64,000 nt of DNA from an uncultured Chryseobacterium sp. (lineage in GTDB: Bacteria > Bacteroidota > Bacteroidia > Flavobacteriales > Weeksellaceae). The position numbers and the translations under genes are program-made. Under the pieces are notes generated by a model, which was given only the letters and a program-made list of their open reading frames with translations, was not told where the DNA came from and did not search any database. Position 1 is the stretch's first letter; each line of letters begins with the position of its first letter. The stretch lies in the NCBI GenBank assembly GCA_913778085.1, contig CAJYXJ010000020.1, positions 62,001 to 126,000 on the forward strand. The letters are read 5' to 3'. Below, piece by piece: positions 1 to 9,778 of the stretch.

Positions 1-2031
1 ATCTCCGTTGGCTGCCAGCTGTGCGGCGGTAGGTGCGTTGTAATCATAACTTCCGAATCCGACCCCGTCGTTATAATATGCATATCCAAGCCATGCAAAA
101 GGAATTCTTCCTACGAATATCCCGGATCCTCCTCTCATAATTAATGATCGGTCTTCGGTAAGATCCAAATTAAATCCTAGCCTTGGGGAAATTGTGGGCT
201 TGTTAAGATAATTGTTCGTTAGTTGGCTCAGAGGGGTATAAGTATAAGTGCTTCCGTAATAAGGATCAGCAGGTGAGCTTGTTACTTTCGGGCTTAAAAC
301 CGGCTTGTCGGGTAGGTCCGTATAATCAACTCTCACACCTGGCGTCAGTCTCAGTCTTCCCCAAGTGATCTCGTCCTGAAAATAGGCGGACAAAAGATTT
401 ACTTTATAGTGTGCGTAAGGATTGTCGAATAAATCCTGCCGGCCTTCTCCTTCCAGAGAATACGTTCCCCTGATTCTCGCCGGGTTCGAATTATAAAAAT
501 CATTTAAGCTTTTATATGAAATTCTTCCGTTCAGTGCGTTTACGAAACCATAGTCGATATTATACAGCTCATTATGAGTTCCCAGCAAGAACGTATGGTG
601 TCCTGCTTTATAAGTCAGGTTATCTGTAATTTCAAATGTTTTCTGTCTCATATTGAAAACCGTTGCTTCCCGGTCGTTTCCAAGGAGAATGGTCCCGCCG
701 TTATAAGCAATTTCCACCTGTGGGAACATCGCATTCTGGGACGTTGGATCCCGGTAATCATGGATGGAGGAATACCCCAGCACCAAATTGTTGTTTAGTC
801 TGTCGTTAAAACGGCTTTTCAGCTCCAGGGTTGTCGTTGAGGATGTATTTTTCTGCACAAAGTCCATGCTCGAAAAACGGAAATTGGCCGCGTCTCTTTC
901 CAGATTGGAAGCATGTGAGAATACCGTATTGTTTTTAATGGATAAAGTATGCTTGTCATTAATTTTCCAGTCTAATTTATTGAAAAGTTTTGAGCTTTCG
1001 GAGAAGTTGGTATACTGATCATAACTTCCGGCATTGAAACCGTACTTATTCCGTACGAAATCCGAAATCTGCTGGGCTATGGTACCGTTTACCAATGAAC
1101 CCTGATCTCCGGCGTTATAGAAAACAGGATCTGTTCTTTTCGTATATTCCATATTGGTGAACAGGAAAAGTTTATCTTTAATAACAGGAAGCCCTACTCT
1201 TCCACCGTAAATATAATCTCCGAAAGAATTCGGCATCCTGGAATTGTCGCCAACTCTGTTTTTTCCGGTAATCCAGGCATTTCTGCCGTAGAAATACATC
1301 GATCCCTCTACATTATTGCTTCCGCTCCGGGTAACGGCGTTAATGCTCCCGCCCAGGAAATTTCCTAATTTTACGTCATAAGGCGCAATATAAACCTGCA
1401 CATCCTGAATGGCATCCAGGCTGATGGAATTGGAACGCGTGCTGCTACCGGGCATTCCTGAGGTTCCTGTCTGTCCGCCTAAGGACGGGCTGAAGCCAAT
1501 CGCATCATTGTTAATGGAACCGTCGATGGTAACATTGTTATAACGGAAGTTTGTTCCGTTAAAAGAATTATTGGCACTTTGGGGAACAAGCTTCGTGACA
1601 TCCTGAATTCCTCTGTTGATATTAGGTAATCCTGAAATCTGTGCCTGACTGATTCCAACACCGAATTTTGCGGCTGTAGTTCTTTTGGAGGTCAGTTTCA
1701 CTTCATCGATCATTTTCTCCTTGCTGCCAAGCTCTACTACCGGAAGATCATTGTTTCCCAGAGAAAGCTGTACATTGCTGTTGGAATATACCACTTTTGC
1801 GCCATCCGTTACCTCAATGGTATAAGGTCCGCCCGGCTGCAGGTTGTCTAAGCTGAACTGACCGTTTTTATTGGTCTTCGTCTCAAAGCTGCTGTTGGTG
1901 GGAACGTGGGTTATTTTGATGGTCATTTCGGAATTGGTTCCTTTTAACCTCCCGAAAATTTTAGAGCTGGTTTCCTGTGAAAAGGCTAGGCTGAAAGATA
2001 ATAATGCGACTGCACAAATTATTTTTTTCAT
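1..2031 (-). CDS. TonB-dependent receptor, Oar-like (3' end beyond window)
   Basis: Outer-membrane TonB-dependent receptor of the large Bacteroidota type; the substrate cannot be told from sequence. The 677 visible codons read from an ATG at 2029-2031 to the window edge without a stop. A signal peptide ending near SLAFSQ is followed by a carboxypeptidase-regulatory-like beta domain (about residues 25-95; FSLDNLQPGGPYTIEV), then a plug domain (about 115-240; SISLDAIQDVQVYIAPYDV and GGSINAVTRSGSN), then beta-barrel strands rich in aromatic and polar residues. Oar-type receptors are usually about 1000 residues, so roughly the last third is missing. A TAnnTTTG box lies about 25 bp upstream of the start. 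No SusD partner is visible on this side. The family call is firm; the ligand is unknown. Confidence 0.9.
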   Translation of the reverse strand, partial: MKKIICAVALLSFSLAFSQETSSKIFGRLKGTNSEMTIKITHVPTNSSFETKTNKNGQFSLDNLQPGGPYTIEVTDGAKVVYSNSNVQLSLGNNDLPVVELGSKEKMIDEVKLTSKRTTAAKFGVGISQAQISGLPNINRGIQDVTKLVPQSANNSFNGTNFRYNNVTIDGSINNDAIGFSPSLGGQTGTSGMPGSSTRSNSISLDAIQDVQVYIAPYDVKLGNFLGGSINAVTRSGSNNVEGSMYFYGRNAWITGKNRVGDNSRMPNSFGDYIYGGRVGLPVIKDKLFLFTNMEYTKRTDPVFYNAGDQGSLVNGTIAQQISDFVRNKYGFNAGSYDQYTNFSESSKLFNKLDWKINDKHTLSIKNNTVFSHASNLERDAANFRFSSMDFVQKNTSSTTTLELKSRFNDRLNNNLVLGYSSIHDYRDPTSQNAMFPQVEIAYNGGTILLGNDREATVFNMRQKTFEITDNLTYKAGHHTFLLGTHNELYNIDYGFVNALNGRISYKSLNDFYNSNPARIRGTYSLEGEGRQDLFDNPYAHYKVNLLSAYFQDEITWGRLRLTPGVRVDYTDLPDKPVLSPKVTSSPADPYYGSTYTYTPLSQLTNNYLNKPTISPRLGFNLDLTEDRSLIMRGGSGIFVGRIPFAWLGYAYYNDGVGFGSYDYNAPTAAQLAANGD

Positions 2032-2056
2032 TTTTTTATACTTCAAAATTGTATGG

Positions 2057-2064
2057 CAAAATTA
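2057..2064 (-). promoter_or_regulatory. -7 box of the TonB receptor promoter
   Basis: TAATTTTG on the minus strand matches the flavobacterial TAnnTTTG -7 consensus and sits 25 bp upstream of the receptor start. No clear TTG -33 element is seen at the usual spacing. Confidence 0.5.
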
Positions 2065-2278
2065 CCTTGAAGTATATTTTTGAGCCGTTAACATACAGAT
2101 AACATTCCGTAAAAAAATATTTAACAGTTCCTTAAAAAAAAATTAAAAAGTTTTACTTGGATATATGATTTATATTCTTTTGATATGTGAAATTTATCAA
2201 AAACCCACTGATGACGGGCATTTTCCGTTTTAAGTTTAATTTAATTTTTTTTTAACTCTAAATTCAAATCCCGCCAAT

Positions 2279-2305
2279 AAAAAAAGCCTCCCGGATGGAA
2301 GGCAA
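2279..2305 (-). terminator. Rho-independent terminator after the aldo/keto reductase
   Basis: A 7-bp stem (GCCTTCC / GGGAGGC, one G-T pair) with loop ATCC at 2286-2303 is followed on the minus strand by seven T residues. It lies just below the stop codon of the minus-strand reductase. Confidence 0.8.
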
Positions 2306-2324
2306 AAAATTCAGGCTCTTATGT

Positions 2325-3314
2325 TTAGTTAGGAACCTGTGCTTTTTCGTAAATCAATCCTTCGGATTTAAGTTCTTTCCAGAAGTCTGAAGGAATATTT
2401 TCTTTCCAGGCCTTTACATTATCTTCTACCTGCTCCGGCTTGCTGGCTCCCGGGATAATCGATACGAATTCATCCGCAGCCAATACAAACTGAAGGGCTG
2501 CGTGTGTAATAGTTGTCCCGTATCTTTTGGCAATTTCATCGATTTTTTCCCGCTTTTCCGTCATTCCTTTAGGGATTACATCTTTATAATTGTACCGCGG
2601 TCTGCCATTAATAAACCCGGAATTGTATCCTGCGCCGGAAACCAATTTCACACCGGCTTTTTTTACGGCAGGAAGCAGGCGGTCAACTGCTTCCTCATGT
2701 TCAAGGATGGAATATTGTGTTGCGGAAAGGCAGATATCAGGATCCGCAGAATCCAGGCAGTCCAGGATCGGCTCTATCTTATTAACACCCATTCCCCAAG
2801 CTTTGATCACTCCTTCATCACGGAGCTGGGATAACACTTTGAAAGCTCCTTCCCTGGCCTGCTTCAGGAAATAAGGATACCGGTCGCCCACCTGATCTTC
2901 CGAAAGGTCATGCACATAGACGATGTCGATATGGCTCAATCTTGTTCTTTCCAGGCTTTCTTCAATAGATCGTTTAATAGCATCTGAAGTATAATTGTGT
3001 TCAAAATCGAAGGGTAAAGGATCCTGCCACATGGTCGGCGGAACTTCATCTTCGGGAACTTCTGCAAAGAGGCGGCCTACTTTGGTAGACAGGACAAATT
3101 CCTCACGGTTCTGTCCGTGCAGGAAATTACCGAAACGTCTTTCGCTTTTCGTAAGGCCGTACCAGGGAGACGTATCATAATAGCGAATTCCGAGATCCCA
3201 TGCTTTCTGTAAAACTTCGTAAGACTGCCCGTCCGTAAGCGCTTCAAAGGCAGTACCGATCGCAACTCCGCCCAGGCCAAGCTGGTGTCTTTCCGTTAAA
3301 ATGTCTGATTTCAT
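2325..3314 (-). CDS. aldo/keto reductase
   Basis: NAD(P)H-dependent carbonyl reductase of the aldo/keto reductase (TIM-barrel) superfamily, 329 residues, the usual length. The catalytic tetrad is visible: Asp and Tyr in RYYDTSPWYG, Lys in LSTKVGR, His in VYVHDLSED. The C-terminal IIPGASKPEQVEDNV is the cofactor-phosphate-binding segment. SPWYG together with the long insert after KVGR resembles the L-fucose / D-threo-aldose dehydrogenase branch, so a sugar or pyridoxal substrate is possible but not shown. It appears to be a single-gene unit with its own terminator. It is one of three aldo/keto reductases in the window; they are not near-identical copies. Confidence 0.92.
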   Translation of the reverse strand: MKSDILTERHQLGLGGVAIGTAFEALTDGQSYEVLQKAWDLGIRYYDTSPWYGLTKSERRFGNFLHGQNREEFVLSTKVGRLFAEVPEDEVPPTMWQDPLPFDFEHNYTSDAIKRSIEESLERTRLSHIDIVYVHDLSEDQVGDRYPYFLKQAREGAFKVLSQLRDEGVIKAWGMGVNKIEPILDCLDSADPDICLSATQYSILEHEEAVDRLLPAVKKAGVKLVSGAGYNSGFINGRPRYNYKDVIPKGMTEKREKIDEIAKRYGTTITHAALQFVLAADEFVSIIPGASKPEQVEDNVKAWKENIPSDFWKELKSEGLIYEKAQVPN

Positions 3315-3476
3315 TATATTATTATTTAAAATTTGGATCCAGTATAAGATACAAACATCGTGCAGGGAATTTTTAAGGAATTTGAGTGATTTAATGATAC
3401 TGTAGAATAAATACCACAGTGCCGTCCTTTGGCGTTATTCTTGAAGCTTATTTCAGACCATTACAAATCATCATAT

Positions 3477-4742
3477 ATGAAAAAGCACGTCGTTATCGTA
3501 GGCGGAGGTTTTGCAGGCATCAATCTGATCAAATCTCTGGTGAATGACAAACGATTCAGAATTACACTGGTCGATAAGAACAATTACCATTTTTTTCCGC
3601 CGCTCATCTACCAGGTAGCCACTTCATTTATTGAGGCTTCCAACATCAGCTATCCTTTCCGGAAAATGATTTCAAAATATAAAAATGTGAATTTTCACAT
3701 GGGGAGTCTGGTGAATGTCGACCATGAACATAATGCCATCGAAACGGATAACGGTATTCTCCAGTACGACTATCTGGTTCTGGCACTGGGTACGGAAACG
3801 AATTATTTCGGAATGGAGAATGTGAAAAAATGTTCCCTGTCTATGAAAACCATCGACGAAGCATTGTATCTGAGAAATTATATGCTGCTGACACTGGAAG
3901 AGGCTGCCCGGAATAAAGACATTAAAAAAGCACAAAAATTACAGAATATTGTAATCGCCGGAGGTGGCCCCACCGGTGTTGAACTGGCCGGGATGATTGC
4001 TGAGATGGGCAGTTATATTGCTGAAAAGGAATATCCGGAAATCAAGCTCAGCCTTTCCAATATTTATCTAATCGATGCACTGCCGACTTTACTTTCCCCA
4101 ATGAGTAAAACAGCACAGGAAGCTGCCCATGAAAGATTGACGAAACTTGGTGTAAAAATCATACTGAATGTAGCCGTTAAAGATTATGTAGACCAAAAAG
4201 TAATTCTGGCCGACGGAAGAACCATTGAAACCGAAACCCTGATCTGGACATCCGGCGTTATCGGCCGCGAAGTTCCGGGAATCCCGGCAGAAAGTTTGGG
4301 AAGAGGCAGGAGAATACTGGTGGATGCATACAGTAAGGTACAGGGAATGAAAAATATTTATGCCTTGGGAGATATTTCTTTACAGCTTAGCGACGAAAAT
4401 TTCCCGAAAGGACATCCGCAGCTGGCCCAGGTGGCTATTCAGCACGCCCTGAATTTAGGAAAAAACTTAAAAAGAATTGATGAACATAAGGTTCAGCTTC
4501 CTTTTTCTTACAATAATAAAGGAAGCATGGCGATTATTTCAAAATTCAATGCGGTGGTGGATCTTCCTAAATTTTCCTATAAAGGATTTATTGCATGGCT
4601 TACATGGCTTTTTATTCATATCATCCCGCTGATTACGTTCAGGAGCAAAGTCCGTCTAGCATTTAACTGGCTCAGACTTTTCATTACCAATAATCCTTCC
4701 ATCAGGCTTATTTTAAGGCCGAAAAAAGACACAAGCCAGTAG
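3477..4742 (+). CDS. type II NADH dehydrogenase-like FAD/NAD oxidoreductase
   Basis: Flavoprotein of 421 residues resembling non-proton-pumping NADH:quinone oxidoreductase (NDH-2). An N-terminal FAD-binding Rossmann motif (VVIVGGGFAGINL) is followed by a second dinucleotide motif (IVIAGGGPTGVELAG) for NADH and a C-terminal FAD motif (NIYALGDISL). A hydrophobic C-terminal stretch (FIAWLTWLFIHIIPLITF) would attach it to the inner membrane, as in NDH-2. I chose the ATG at 3477; an upstream TTG at 3429 would add 16 residues ahead of the Rossmann strand, which is unlikely. A CLC channel gene follows 78 bp downstream on the same strand. Its likely role is respiratory NADH oxidation feeding menaquinone. 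Confidence 0.9.
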   Translation: MKKHVVIVGGGFAGINLIKSLVNDKRFRITLVDKNNYHFFPPLIYQVATSFIEASNISYPFRKMISKYKNVNFHMGSLVNVDHEHNAIETDNGILQYDYLVLALGTETNYFGMENVKKCSLSMKTIDEALYLRNYMLLTLEEAARNKDIKKAQKLQNIVIAGGGPTGVELAGMIAEMGSYIAEKEYPEIKLSLSNIYLIDALPTLLSPMSKTAQEAAHERLTKLGVKIILNVAVKDYVDQKVILADGRTIETETLIWTSGVIGREVPGIPAESLGRGRRILVDAYSKVQGMKNIYALGDISLQLSDENFPKGHPQLAQVAIQHALNLGKNLKRIDEHKVQLPFSYNNKGSMAIISKFNAVVDLPKFSYKGFIAWLTWLFIHIIPLITFRSKVRLAFNWLRLFITNNPSIRLILRPKKDTSQ

Positions 4743-4783
4743 GAAGAATTTTATAGTTCCTGATATATTTCATAAATTTACAG

Positions 4784-4805
4784 AACCGTAACAATTCGGT
4801 TACGG
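4784..4805 (+). other. small inverted repeat with two alternative pairings
   Basis: CCGTAAC (4786-4792) can pair with GTTACGG (4799-4805), or AACCG (4784-4788) with CGGTT (4797-4801); the two cannot form together. It lies just ahead of the channel start and has no T-run, so it is not a standard terminator. Function unknown. Confidence 0.3.
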
Positions 4806-4820
4806 CTAAATTCCCTGAGA

Positions 4821-6665
4821 GTGAATATTCATAATAGAAAAAAGTTTCTAAGCTTCCTGAAGTTTAAAAGAGACTTCCAGAAGTATGGGCTGGAGAAAGC
4901 ACGCAGCTATGAAATTATCCTGCACTGGCTGAACAATAGGCTCAGCCGGAACCAGTTTCTGGTACTTTCCGGAATCCTGGTAGGATGTTCTGCCGGGCTG
5001 GCCGGTGTTGTGCTGAAAACATTGGTTCATAATATTCATCACTTTATTACAACAGAGGTTCACTTTGAATATCAGATTCTCTTTTACGTTGTCTTCCCTT
5101 TTTTAGGAATTGTCCTTACTACCCTGGTTGTTTTAACAATATTCAAAGGTCAGGATCGGAAAGGAATCGGTGCCATCCTGTACGAAATAGCACAGAATTC
5201 CAGCATTGTTTCTTCTGTGAAAATGTATTCACAGATAGTCCAGAGTGCGGTGACTGTGGGATTGGGCGGTTCTGCCGGACTGGAAAGCCCGATCGCCGTA
5301 ACAGGTGCCGCAATCGGGTCCAATTTTGCACAAACCTACCGCTTAAGTTATAAAGAACGGACACTGCTTCTTGCGGCAGGAGCTACAGCAGGGATTGCCT
5401 CGGCTTTCAACGCACCCATTGCCGGGATCATGTTTGCGTTTGAGATTCTTCTCACAGGGGTAGTTTTTACAGATTTCATTCCTCTGGTTGTAGCGGCCGT
5501 ATGCGGCAGCCTTTTATCCCGGATCCTGCTTCAGGAAGATGTCCTGTTCAGGTTCTATACAAGAGAGGCATTCAATTACAAAAATGTTCCGTATTACCTG
5601 ATCCTGGGAGTTGTTACCGGACTTTATGCCCGTTATTTTGTCATCATATCCAAAAAAGTAGAGCATTTTATCAAAGGGCTTAAGATGTCGCGGATACGGA
5701 AGGCCATGTTCGGCGGTGCCGTGCTTTCTTTACTGTGTGTTCTGTTTCCGCCTCTGTTTGGGGAAGGTTATGATACGGTAAAAGCTTTTACCAACGGAAA
5801 TACGCATCATATTATTCAGAACAGTTTCTTCAGGTATTTTGAGATTAAAAATTTTACGATCATCATTTTCCTGATCCTTGTTCTGCTGTTAAAGGCTTTT
5901 GCAACTTCCTTCACGATTTTCAGTGGCGGAAACGGCGGTAATTTTGCACCATCCCTGTTTGCCGGCGGAACGGTAGGATATTTATTTGCCATTGTGTGCC
6001 AGCAGATCGGCTTTACGGATGTGCCGGTTACGAATCTGGTACTGGTTGGGATGGCGGGAGCGATGAGCGGTGTGATGTATGCTCCTCTAACCGCTATTTT
6101 CCTGATTGCCGAATCTAGCTTCGGATACGACCTTTTCATTCCGCTGATGATTGTTTCGATCATATCTTACCTGATTGCCAAATGGTTCTCCCCTATTTCC
6201 CCGGAACTGAAATCACTTGCAGACCAAGGTAAAATTTTTACAAACAAACACGACAAGAATTTATTGTTTTCTCTAAGGACGGAAGATTTTATCGACCGCT
6301 ATTCCCAATCCATCAGCGAAAATGCACCCATTACGGAACTGTTTGAGCTCGTGAAAAACGGAAATAAGAATATATTTGCCGTCATAAATAACGATAAGGT
6401 GCTGCGTGGAATTTTAACGCTAGACGACATACGGCCCTATCTCTTTACCAATGCAGAAGTTTCTGCGAATATCAGCCAGATCATGAAAGCGCCACCTGCT
6501 GTGATTCATCCTGAGAACCAGCCGTTGGAAATCCTGCAGTCTTTTGATGATACCGGTGTGTGGAACCTTCCGGTAGTAAATGCAGATAATGTATTTATTG
6601 GATTTATTTCTAAATCGACGATCTTGATGAGCTATAGGCAGTTGTTGAAAGAATATTCGGAATAG
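4821..6665 (+). CDS. CLC-family chloride channel/transporter with C-terminal CBS pair
   Basis: Inner-membrane anion channel or H+/Cl- exchanger, 614 residues. About 10-12 membrane helices span residues 35-465. The CLC selectivity motifs are present: GSAGLESP (equivalent of GREGP, keeping the gating glutamate) and GGNGGNFAPSL. A cytoplasmic pair of CBS domains (about 485-614; FAVINNDKVLRGILTLDD and LPVVNADNVFIGFISKS) probably senses adenine nucleotides. The only plausible start is a GTG at 4821; no in-frame ATG occurs before the first helices. It follows the NDH-2-like gene and ends at a good terminator, so the two may be co-transcribed. Channel versus exchanger cannot be decided here. Confidence 0.92.
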   Translation: MNIHNRKKFLSFLKFKRDFQKYGLEKARSYEIILHWLNNRLSRNQFLVLSGILVGCSAGLAGVVLKTLVHNIHHFITTEVHFEYQILFYVVFPFLGIVLTTLVVLTIFKGQDRKGIGAILYEIAQNSSIVSSVKMYSQIVQSAVTVGLGGSAGLESPIAVTGAAIGSNFAQTYRLSYKERTLLLAAGATAGIASAFNAPIAGIMFAFEILLTGVVFTDFIPLVVAAVCGSLLSRILLQEDVLFRFYTREAFNYKNVPYYLILGVVTGLYARYFVIISKKVEHFIKGLKMSRIRKAMFGGAVLSLLCVLFPPLFGEGYDTVKAFTNGNTHHIIQNSFFRYFEIKNFTIIIFLILVLLLKAFATSFTIFSGGNGGNFAPSLFAGGTVGYLFAIVCQQIGFTDVPVTNLVLVGMAGAMSGVMYAPLTAIFLIAESSFGYDLFIPLMIVSIISYLIAKWFSPISPELKSLADQGKIFTNKHDKNLLFSLRTEDFIDRYSQSISENAPITELFELVKNGNKNIFAVINNDKVLRGILTLDDIRPYLFTNAEVSANISQIMKAPPAVIHPENQPLEILQSFDDTGVWNLPVVNADNVFIGFISKSTILMSYRQLLKEYSE

Positions 6666-6686
6666 AATCATAAATTGTCACGTCCT

Positions 6687-6724
6687 AAAAATCCGCGCGG
6701 AAAGATTTCAGTGCGGATTTTTTA
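6687..6724 (+). terminator. Rho-independent terminator after the CLC gene
   Basis: AAAAATCCGC (6687-6696) pairs with GCGGATTTTT (6713-6722), giving a 10-bp stem running into a T-run 22 bp after the stop codon. Confidence 0.85.
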
Positions 6725-6961
6725 TTTATCAACATTACAGGTTTCTATATAAATCAAATAAGATTTAGATTAATGCCTGAAAATATATCAGAATATATAA
6801 TAAATAAAATCAAAGGTTTTCACTTTCTGAAATTAAGAGCTGTATTTAATATAAAATTTGAATTCGCCAAGATCACAAATAAAGCAGATAAATTACAGAC
6901 CTGAAAATTATAAAGGGGTCATCTCAGAAAAGCTACTCTTACCCATATTCTATTTTCCAGC

Positions 6962-7915
6962 CTATTGATTAAAATCGGAAACTTTATTCAGCAGTTCAAT
7001 ATCTTCATTATCCAGATAAAGTTCCGGAGCGGCAAATAAGGCTTGCAGCTGGGATTCGCTGGTAGCACTGACGATCGGAGCGGTGATCAGCGGATTTGCC
7101 AAAAGCCATGCGAGGGCTACGGTTGCCGGTTTCGACTGATGTTTATAACTGATTTCATCCAATACCTGTAAAACTTCCAGGCCTTTTGGATTCAGATATT
7201 TCCCCGCTCCTTCTCCTCGCTGGCTTTTGGAAAAGTCGGATTCATCGCGGTATTTGCCGGTAAGAAATCCTGAGGCCAGCGACCAATACGGAAACACGCT
7301 TAATCCGTATTTTTCAGCCAAAGGCGCATATTTTTTTTCAAAGCCCTCCCGCTCCATTAAATTATAATGCGGTTGCAAAGCAACGTATTTCGGAAGGTTA
7401 TGTTCTTCGGCTGTTTTAAAGGATTCTGTAAGTCTTTCCGGTGAAAGGTTGGAGGCACCGATATAGCGAACTTTTCCAGCTTTTATCACTTCATCGTATG
7501 CAGATAATGTTTCTTCGACCGGAGTCTGTTTGTCATCGAAATGTGTATAATACAGATCGATACGATCCGTCTGCAGCCTTTGAAGCGATTCATCTACAGA
7601 TTTCAGGATATGTTTTCTACTGATATCATATCCGTGTTCACTTGTCTCAGAACCTACCTTTGTCGCAATGACCAGCTCTTTTCTATTGTTGCGGCTTTTC
7701 ATCCATTTACCGATAATCTCTTCAGACTGTCCGCCTTTGCCATTTACCCACCAGGAATAAGTGTCGGCGGTATCGATGAAATTGAAGCCTTTTTCAAAGA
7801 AGATGTCGAGGATTTCAAAAGATTGTTTTTCATCCAGTGTCCATCCGAATACGTTTCCTCCGAAATTGATCGGCGCGACGGTTAATTCGGTATTTTTAAC
7901 GGTTCTTTTTTTCAT
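6962..7915 (-). CDS. aldo/keto reductase
   Basis: NADPH-dependent aldo/keto reductase of 317 residues. Catalytic residues are visible as Asp and Tyr in FIDTADTYSWW, Lys in IATKVGS and His in YYTHFDD. The C-terminal cofactor loop is IVSATSESQLQAL. The NGKGGQSEEIIGKW segment and overall shape fit the AKR11/AKR12-like group that includes YajO and general-stress reductases. It is not in an operon: about 500 bp of gene-free sequence lies upstream and the convergent CLC gene lies downstream. Substrate unknown. Confidence 0.9.
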   Translation of the reverse strand: MKKRTVKNTELTVAPINFGGNVFGWTLDEKQSFEILDIFFEKGFNFIDTADTYSWWVNGKGGQSEEIIGKWMKSRNNRKELVIATKVGSETSEHGYDISRKHILKSVDESLQRLQTDRIDLYYTHFDDKQTPVEETLSAYDEVIKAGKVRYIGASNLSPERLTESFKTAEEHNLPKYVALQPHYNLMEREGFEKKYAPLAEKYGLSVFPYWSLASGFLTGKYRDESDFSKSQRGEGAGKYLNPKGLEVLQVLDEISYKHQSKPATVALAWLLANPLITAPIVSATSESQLQALFAAPELYLDNEDIELLNKVSDFNQ

Positions 7916-8417
7916 AAATTTATTTTGTGATGATATAACGGTGATCTAAAGATACTGAATTTATTTTTTAATGTGGGCTGAGATCGCACGTATGATTCGG
8001 GTTCTCTGATGGAAAACACAATGGCTTAAAAGCACAGAGCTATTTAAACTATGACTTTATGAAACTTCTTAAAGTAACACAGAAAGAAGTCGTTTGTATG
8101 GCTTAGCGTTTAAAATATAAAGTATTTCGGATCTTTTTAAAAACAGGTTATCATACCTCGGTATCAATTTTTTTGTTGGAATACTCAAAGCCGCCGGCAA
8201 TTTAAAAGCATAAGTTTAAGGCGTATTGTTATTTAATATTTTTATTTATTGCAAATCGGGGTCATTAATTTTATCCGAGATAAAATCCTTGCGGTTTATA
8301 ACAGAAAGTATCTAAGAGCTTTGTGTCTTTGCGTGTTCCGGCATGATCTGAATTTTATACCAAAGTAATCTTTAAAAGAAAATACCGAATATTGTATTTA
8401 ATTCTTAAATTTGGATC
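7916..8417. other. gene-free 0.5-kb interval
   Basis: No credible coding frame on either strand. Near 8318-8340 it holds a TTTGTGTCTTTGCGTG stretch, a low-complexity type I associate with flavobacterial spacers. A TAAATTTG box at 8406-8413 sits only 4 bp before the next start codon, so if used the transcript would be nearly leaderless. No terminator or RNA gene is recognised. Confidence 0.4.
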
Positions 8418-8873
8418 ATGCGAAAAAAAATTTATCTCATCGTATTGTCTTGTTCTCTGGTAAGCTGTTATACATATCAGGTTAAAAAACCGGCAGACCC
8501 TGCTACAGCTGATAAGCAGGAATCTAAAAGTAATGCAGCGTCTTCCGGAAAAACGAAGAACCAGGCTGCTGAAACCCAGAGCATGGCTGCTCAGCCGCCT
8601 GTTCCTGTAAATATTAAGCAGAAGCTAGTGCCTACTAAAAATTTTAAGATCGATGTTGACGGTAAATCGTATAAGATTATTGTTGACCGTTGGGAAAGCG
8701 ATAGTCTTGTTGCCCACCCTGTTCATAATCCAGACAGAGTTCTGAAGTTTCATAAAAACCAGATCAATGCCGAAAGGATTGCTGAAAGGAGATTTTCACA
8801 GCCTATCGCAGACATTATTACGATTGCCGTTTATGCCGGTGCCGGTGTTGGAATCTGGTATCTTCTGCGTTGA
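8418..8873 (+). CDS. small lipoprotein of unknown function
   Basis: 151 residues with a lipoprotein signal peptide; the lipobox SLVSC puts the acylated cysteine at position 17. An Ala/Ser/Gln/Lys-rich, probably disordered linker (about 20-70) follows, then a small beta-rich domain (FKIDVDGKSYKIIVDRWESD) and a C-terminal hydrophobic helix (IITIAVYAGAGVGIWYLL) that could re-enter a membrane. It stands alone, with a bidirectional terminator directly after it. I do not recognise a named family. Confidence 0.75.
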   Translation: MRKKIYLIVLSCSLVSCYTYQVKKPADPATADKQESKSNAASSGKTKNQAAETQSMAAQPPVPVNIKQKLVPTKNFKIDVDGKSYKIIVDRWESDSLVAHPVHNPDRVLKFHKNQINAERIAERRFSQPIADIITIAVYAGAGVGIWYLLR

Positions 8874-8916
8874 TATTTAAAATACTCATATTTAAAACCT
8901 GCAAAATTTCAATAAA

Positions 8917-8944
8917 AAATACCGGCCTTAGCCGGTATTTATAT
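8917..8944. terminator. bidirectional terminator between converging genes
   Basis: AAATACCGGC and GCCGGTATTT form a perfect 10-bp stem with a CTTA loop, with A/T runs on both sides. It can serve the lipoprotein gene (+) and the anti-sigma gene (-). Confidence 0.85.
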
Positions 8945-8967
8945 TTGGTATTGTAAAATATTCCAGG

Positions 8968-9777
8968 TTAAATTTCTCCCATTACATACATGTTCTCCAT
9001 GGTTGGAACCGGGCTTCCGCCCTGTTTTTCCAGGGTAATGGCAAAAGCCTGTGCTTTCGGAATGTTGGCAAGCGCAATTTTACTGTCTTTTTCTTCGGTG
9101 TACATTCCGGCATCTACCGGTTTTCCGTCAGCTATGGCCCAAAGCTGATACTGCATGCCCTCCGGAGCTTTCGGCAGCTTTTCTGCGTCCAGATATACGG
9201 CTTTGGTCTTGGTATCCCAGAACACCATTGCCTTGGAGTCAGCATGTTTTTCCACGCCTTTCAGCATCACCATTTTCATATCGGGATTGGTTACCATATC
9301 CATTTTCCTGCTCATTTTCTGCATGGCAAAATCCTGGGATTTCTTTTCAGCCTGCATTCCTGCAATTTCTTTTTTTGTCTGAGCCTGCTCGTTCATCCAG
9401 AAAACATTTCCGGCAACGCTGACCAGGAACAGAACTGCCGCCGCTATGGCATAGGTCTTCCAGTTGCTGTTGCCCTGAATTCTGATTTCCTCCTGTGGCC
9501 TTGCGGCGGGAATGTCCACTGCAAATACAGTCTGTTGTTTCTCAGCAGTCTGTTCCTGCTGTATTTTATTCCAGATCTTTGATTTCAAATCCGTGGGAGG
9601 CGTCACAGCACCTGCTGTAGCCAGATCTTCCAAAGTTTGCTGTGCTTCCTCGAAAGCGGCTTTTACCTCAGCATTGTTCTTCATGACACACTCCAAAATT
9701 CCTGCTTCTTCTGGAGAAGCAAAGCCTAGAACGTAGGATTCTATAATTCCGGATGATATGTACTCTTTCGTATTCAA
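8968..9777 (-). CDS. anti-sigma factor, RskA-like
   Basis: Membrane-anchored anti-sigma factor, 269 residues. The N-terminal cytoplasmic zinc-less anti-sigma domain (about 1-75; SGIIESYVLGFASPEEAGIL) should bind the ECF sigma factor. A single membrane helix lies at about 107-127. A periplasmic RskA C-terminal domain follows (about 155-269; AVYLDAEKLPKAPEGMQYQL, ending in a FAITLEKQGGSPVP segment). Its start is one base after the stop of the sigma gene, the standard sigma/anti-sigma pair arrangement. The signal that releases the sigma factor is unknown. Confidence 0.92.
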   Translation of the reverse strand: MNTKEYISSGIIESYVLGFASPEEAGILECVMKNNAEVKAAFEEAQQTLEDLATAGAVTPPTDLKSKIWNKIQQEQTAEKQQTVFAVDIPAARPQEEIRIQGNSNWKTYAIAAAVLFLVSVAGNVFWMNEQAQTKKEIAGMQAEKKSQDFAMQKMSRKMDMVTNPDMKMVMLKGVEKHADSKAMVFWDTKTKAVYLDAEKLPKAPEGMQYQLWAIADGKPVDAGMYTEEKDSKIALANIPKAQAFAITLEKQGGSPVPTMENMYVMGEI

Positions 9778-9778
9778 T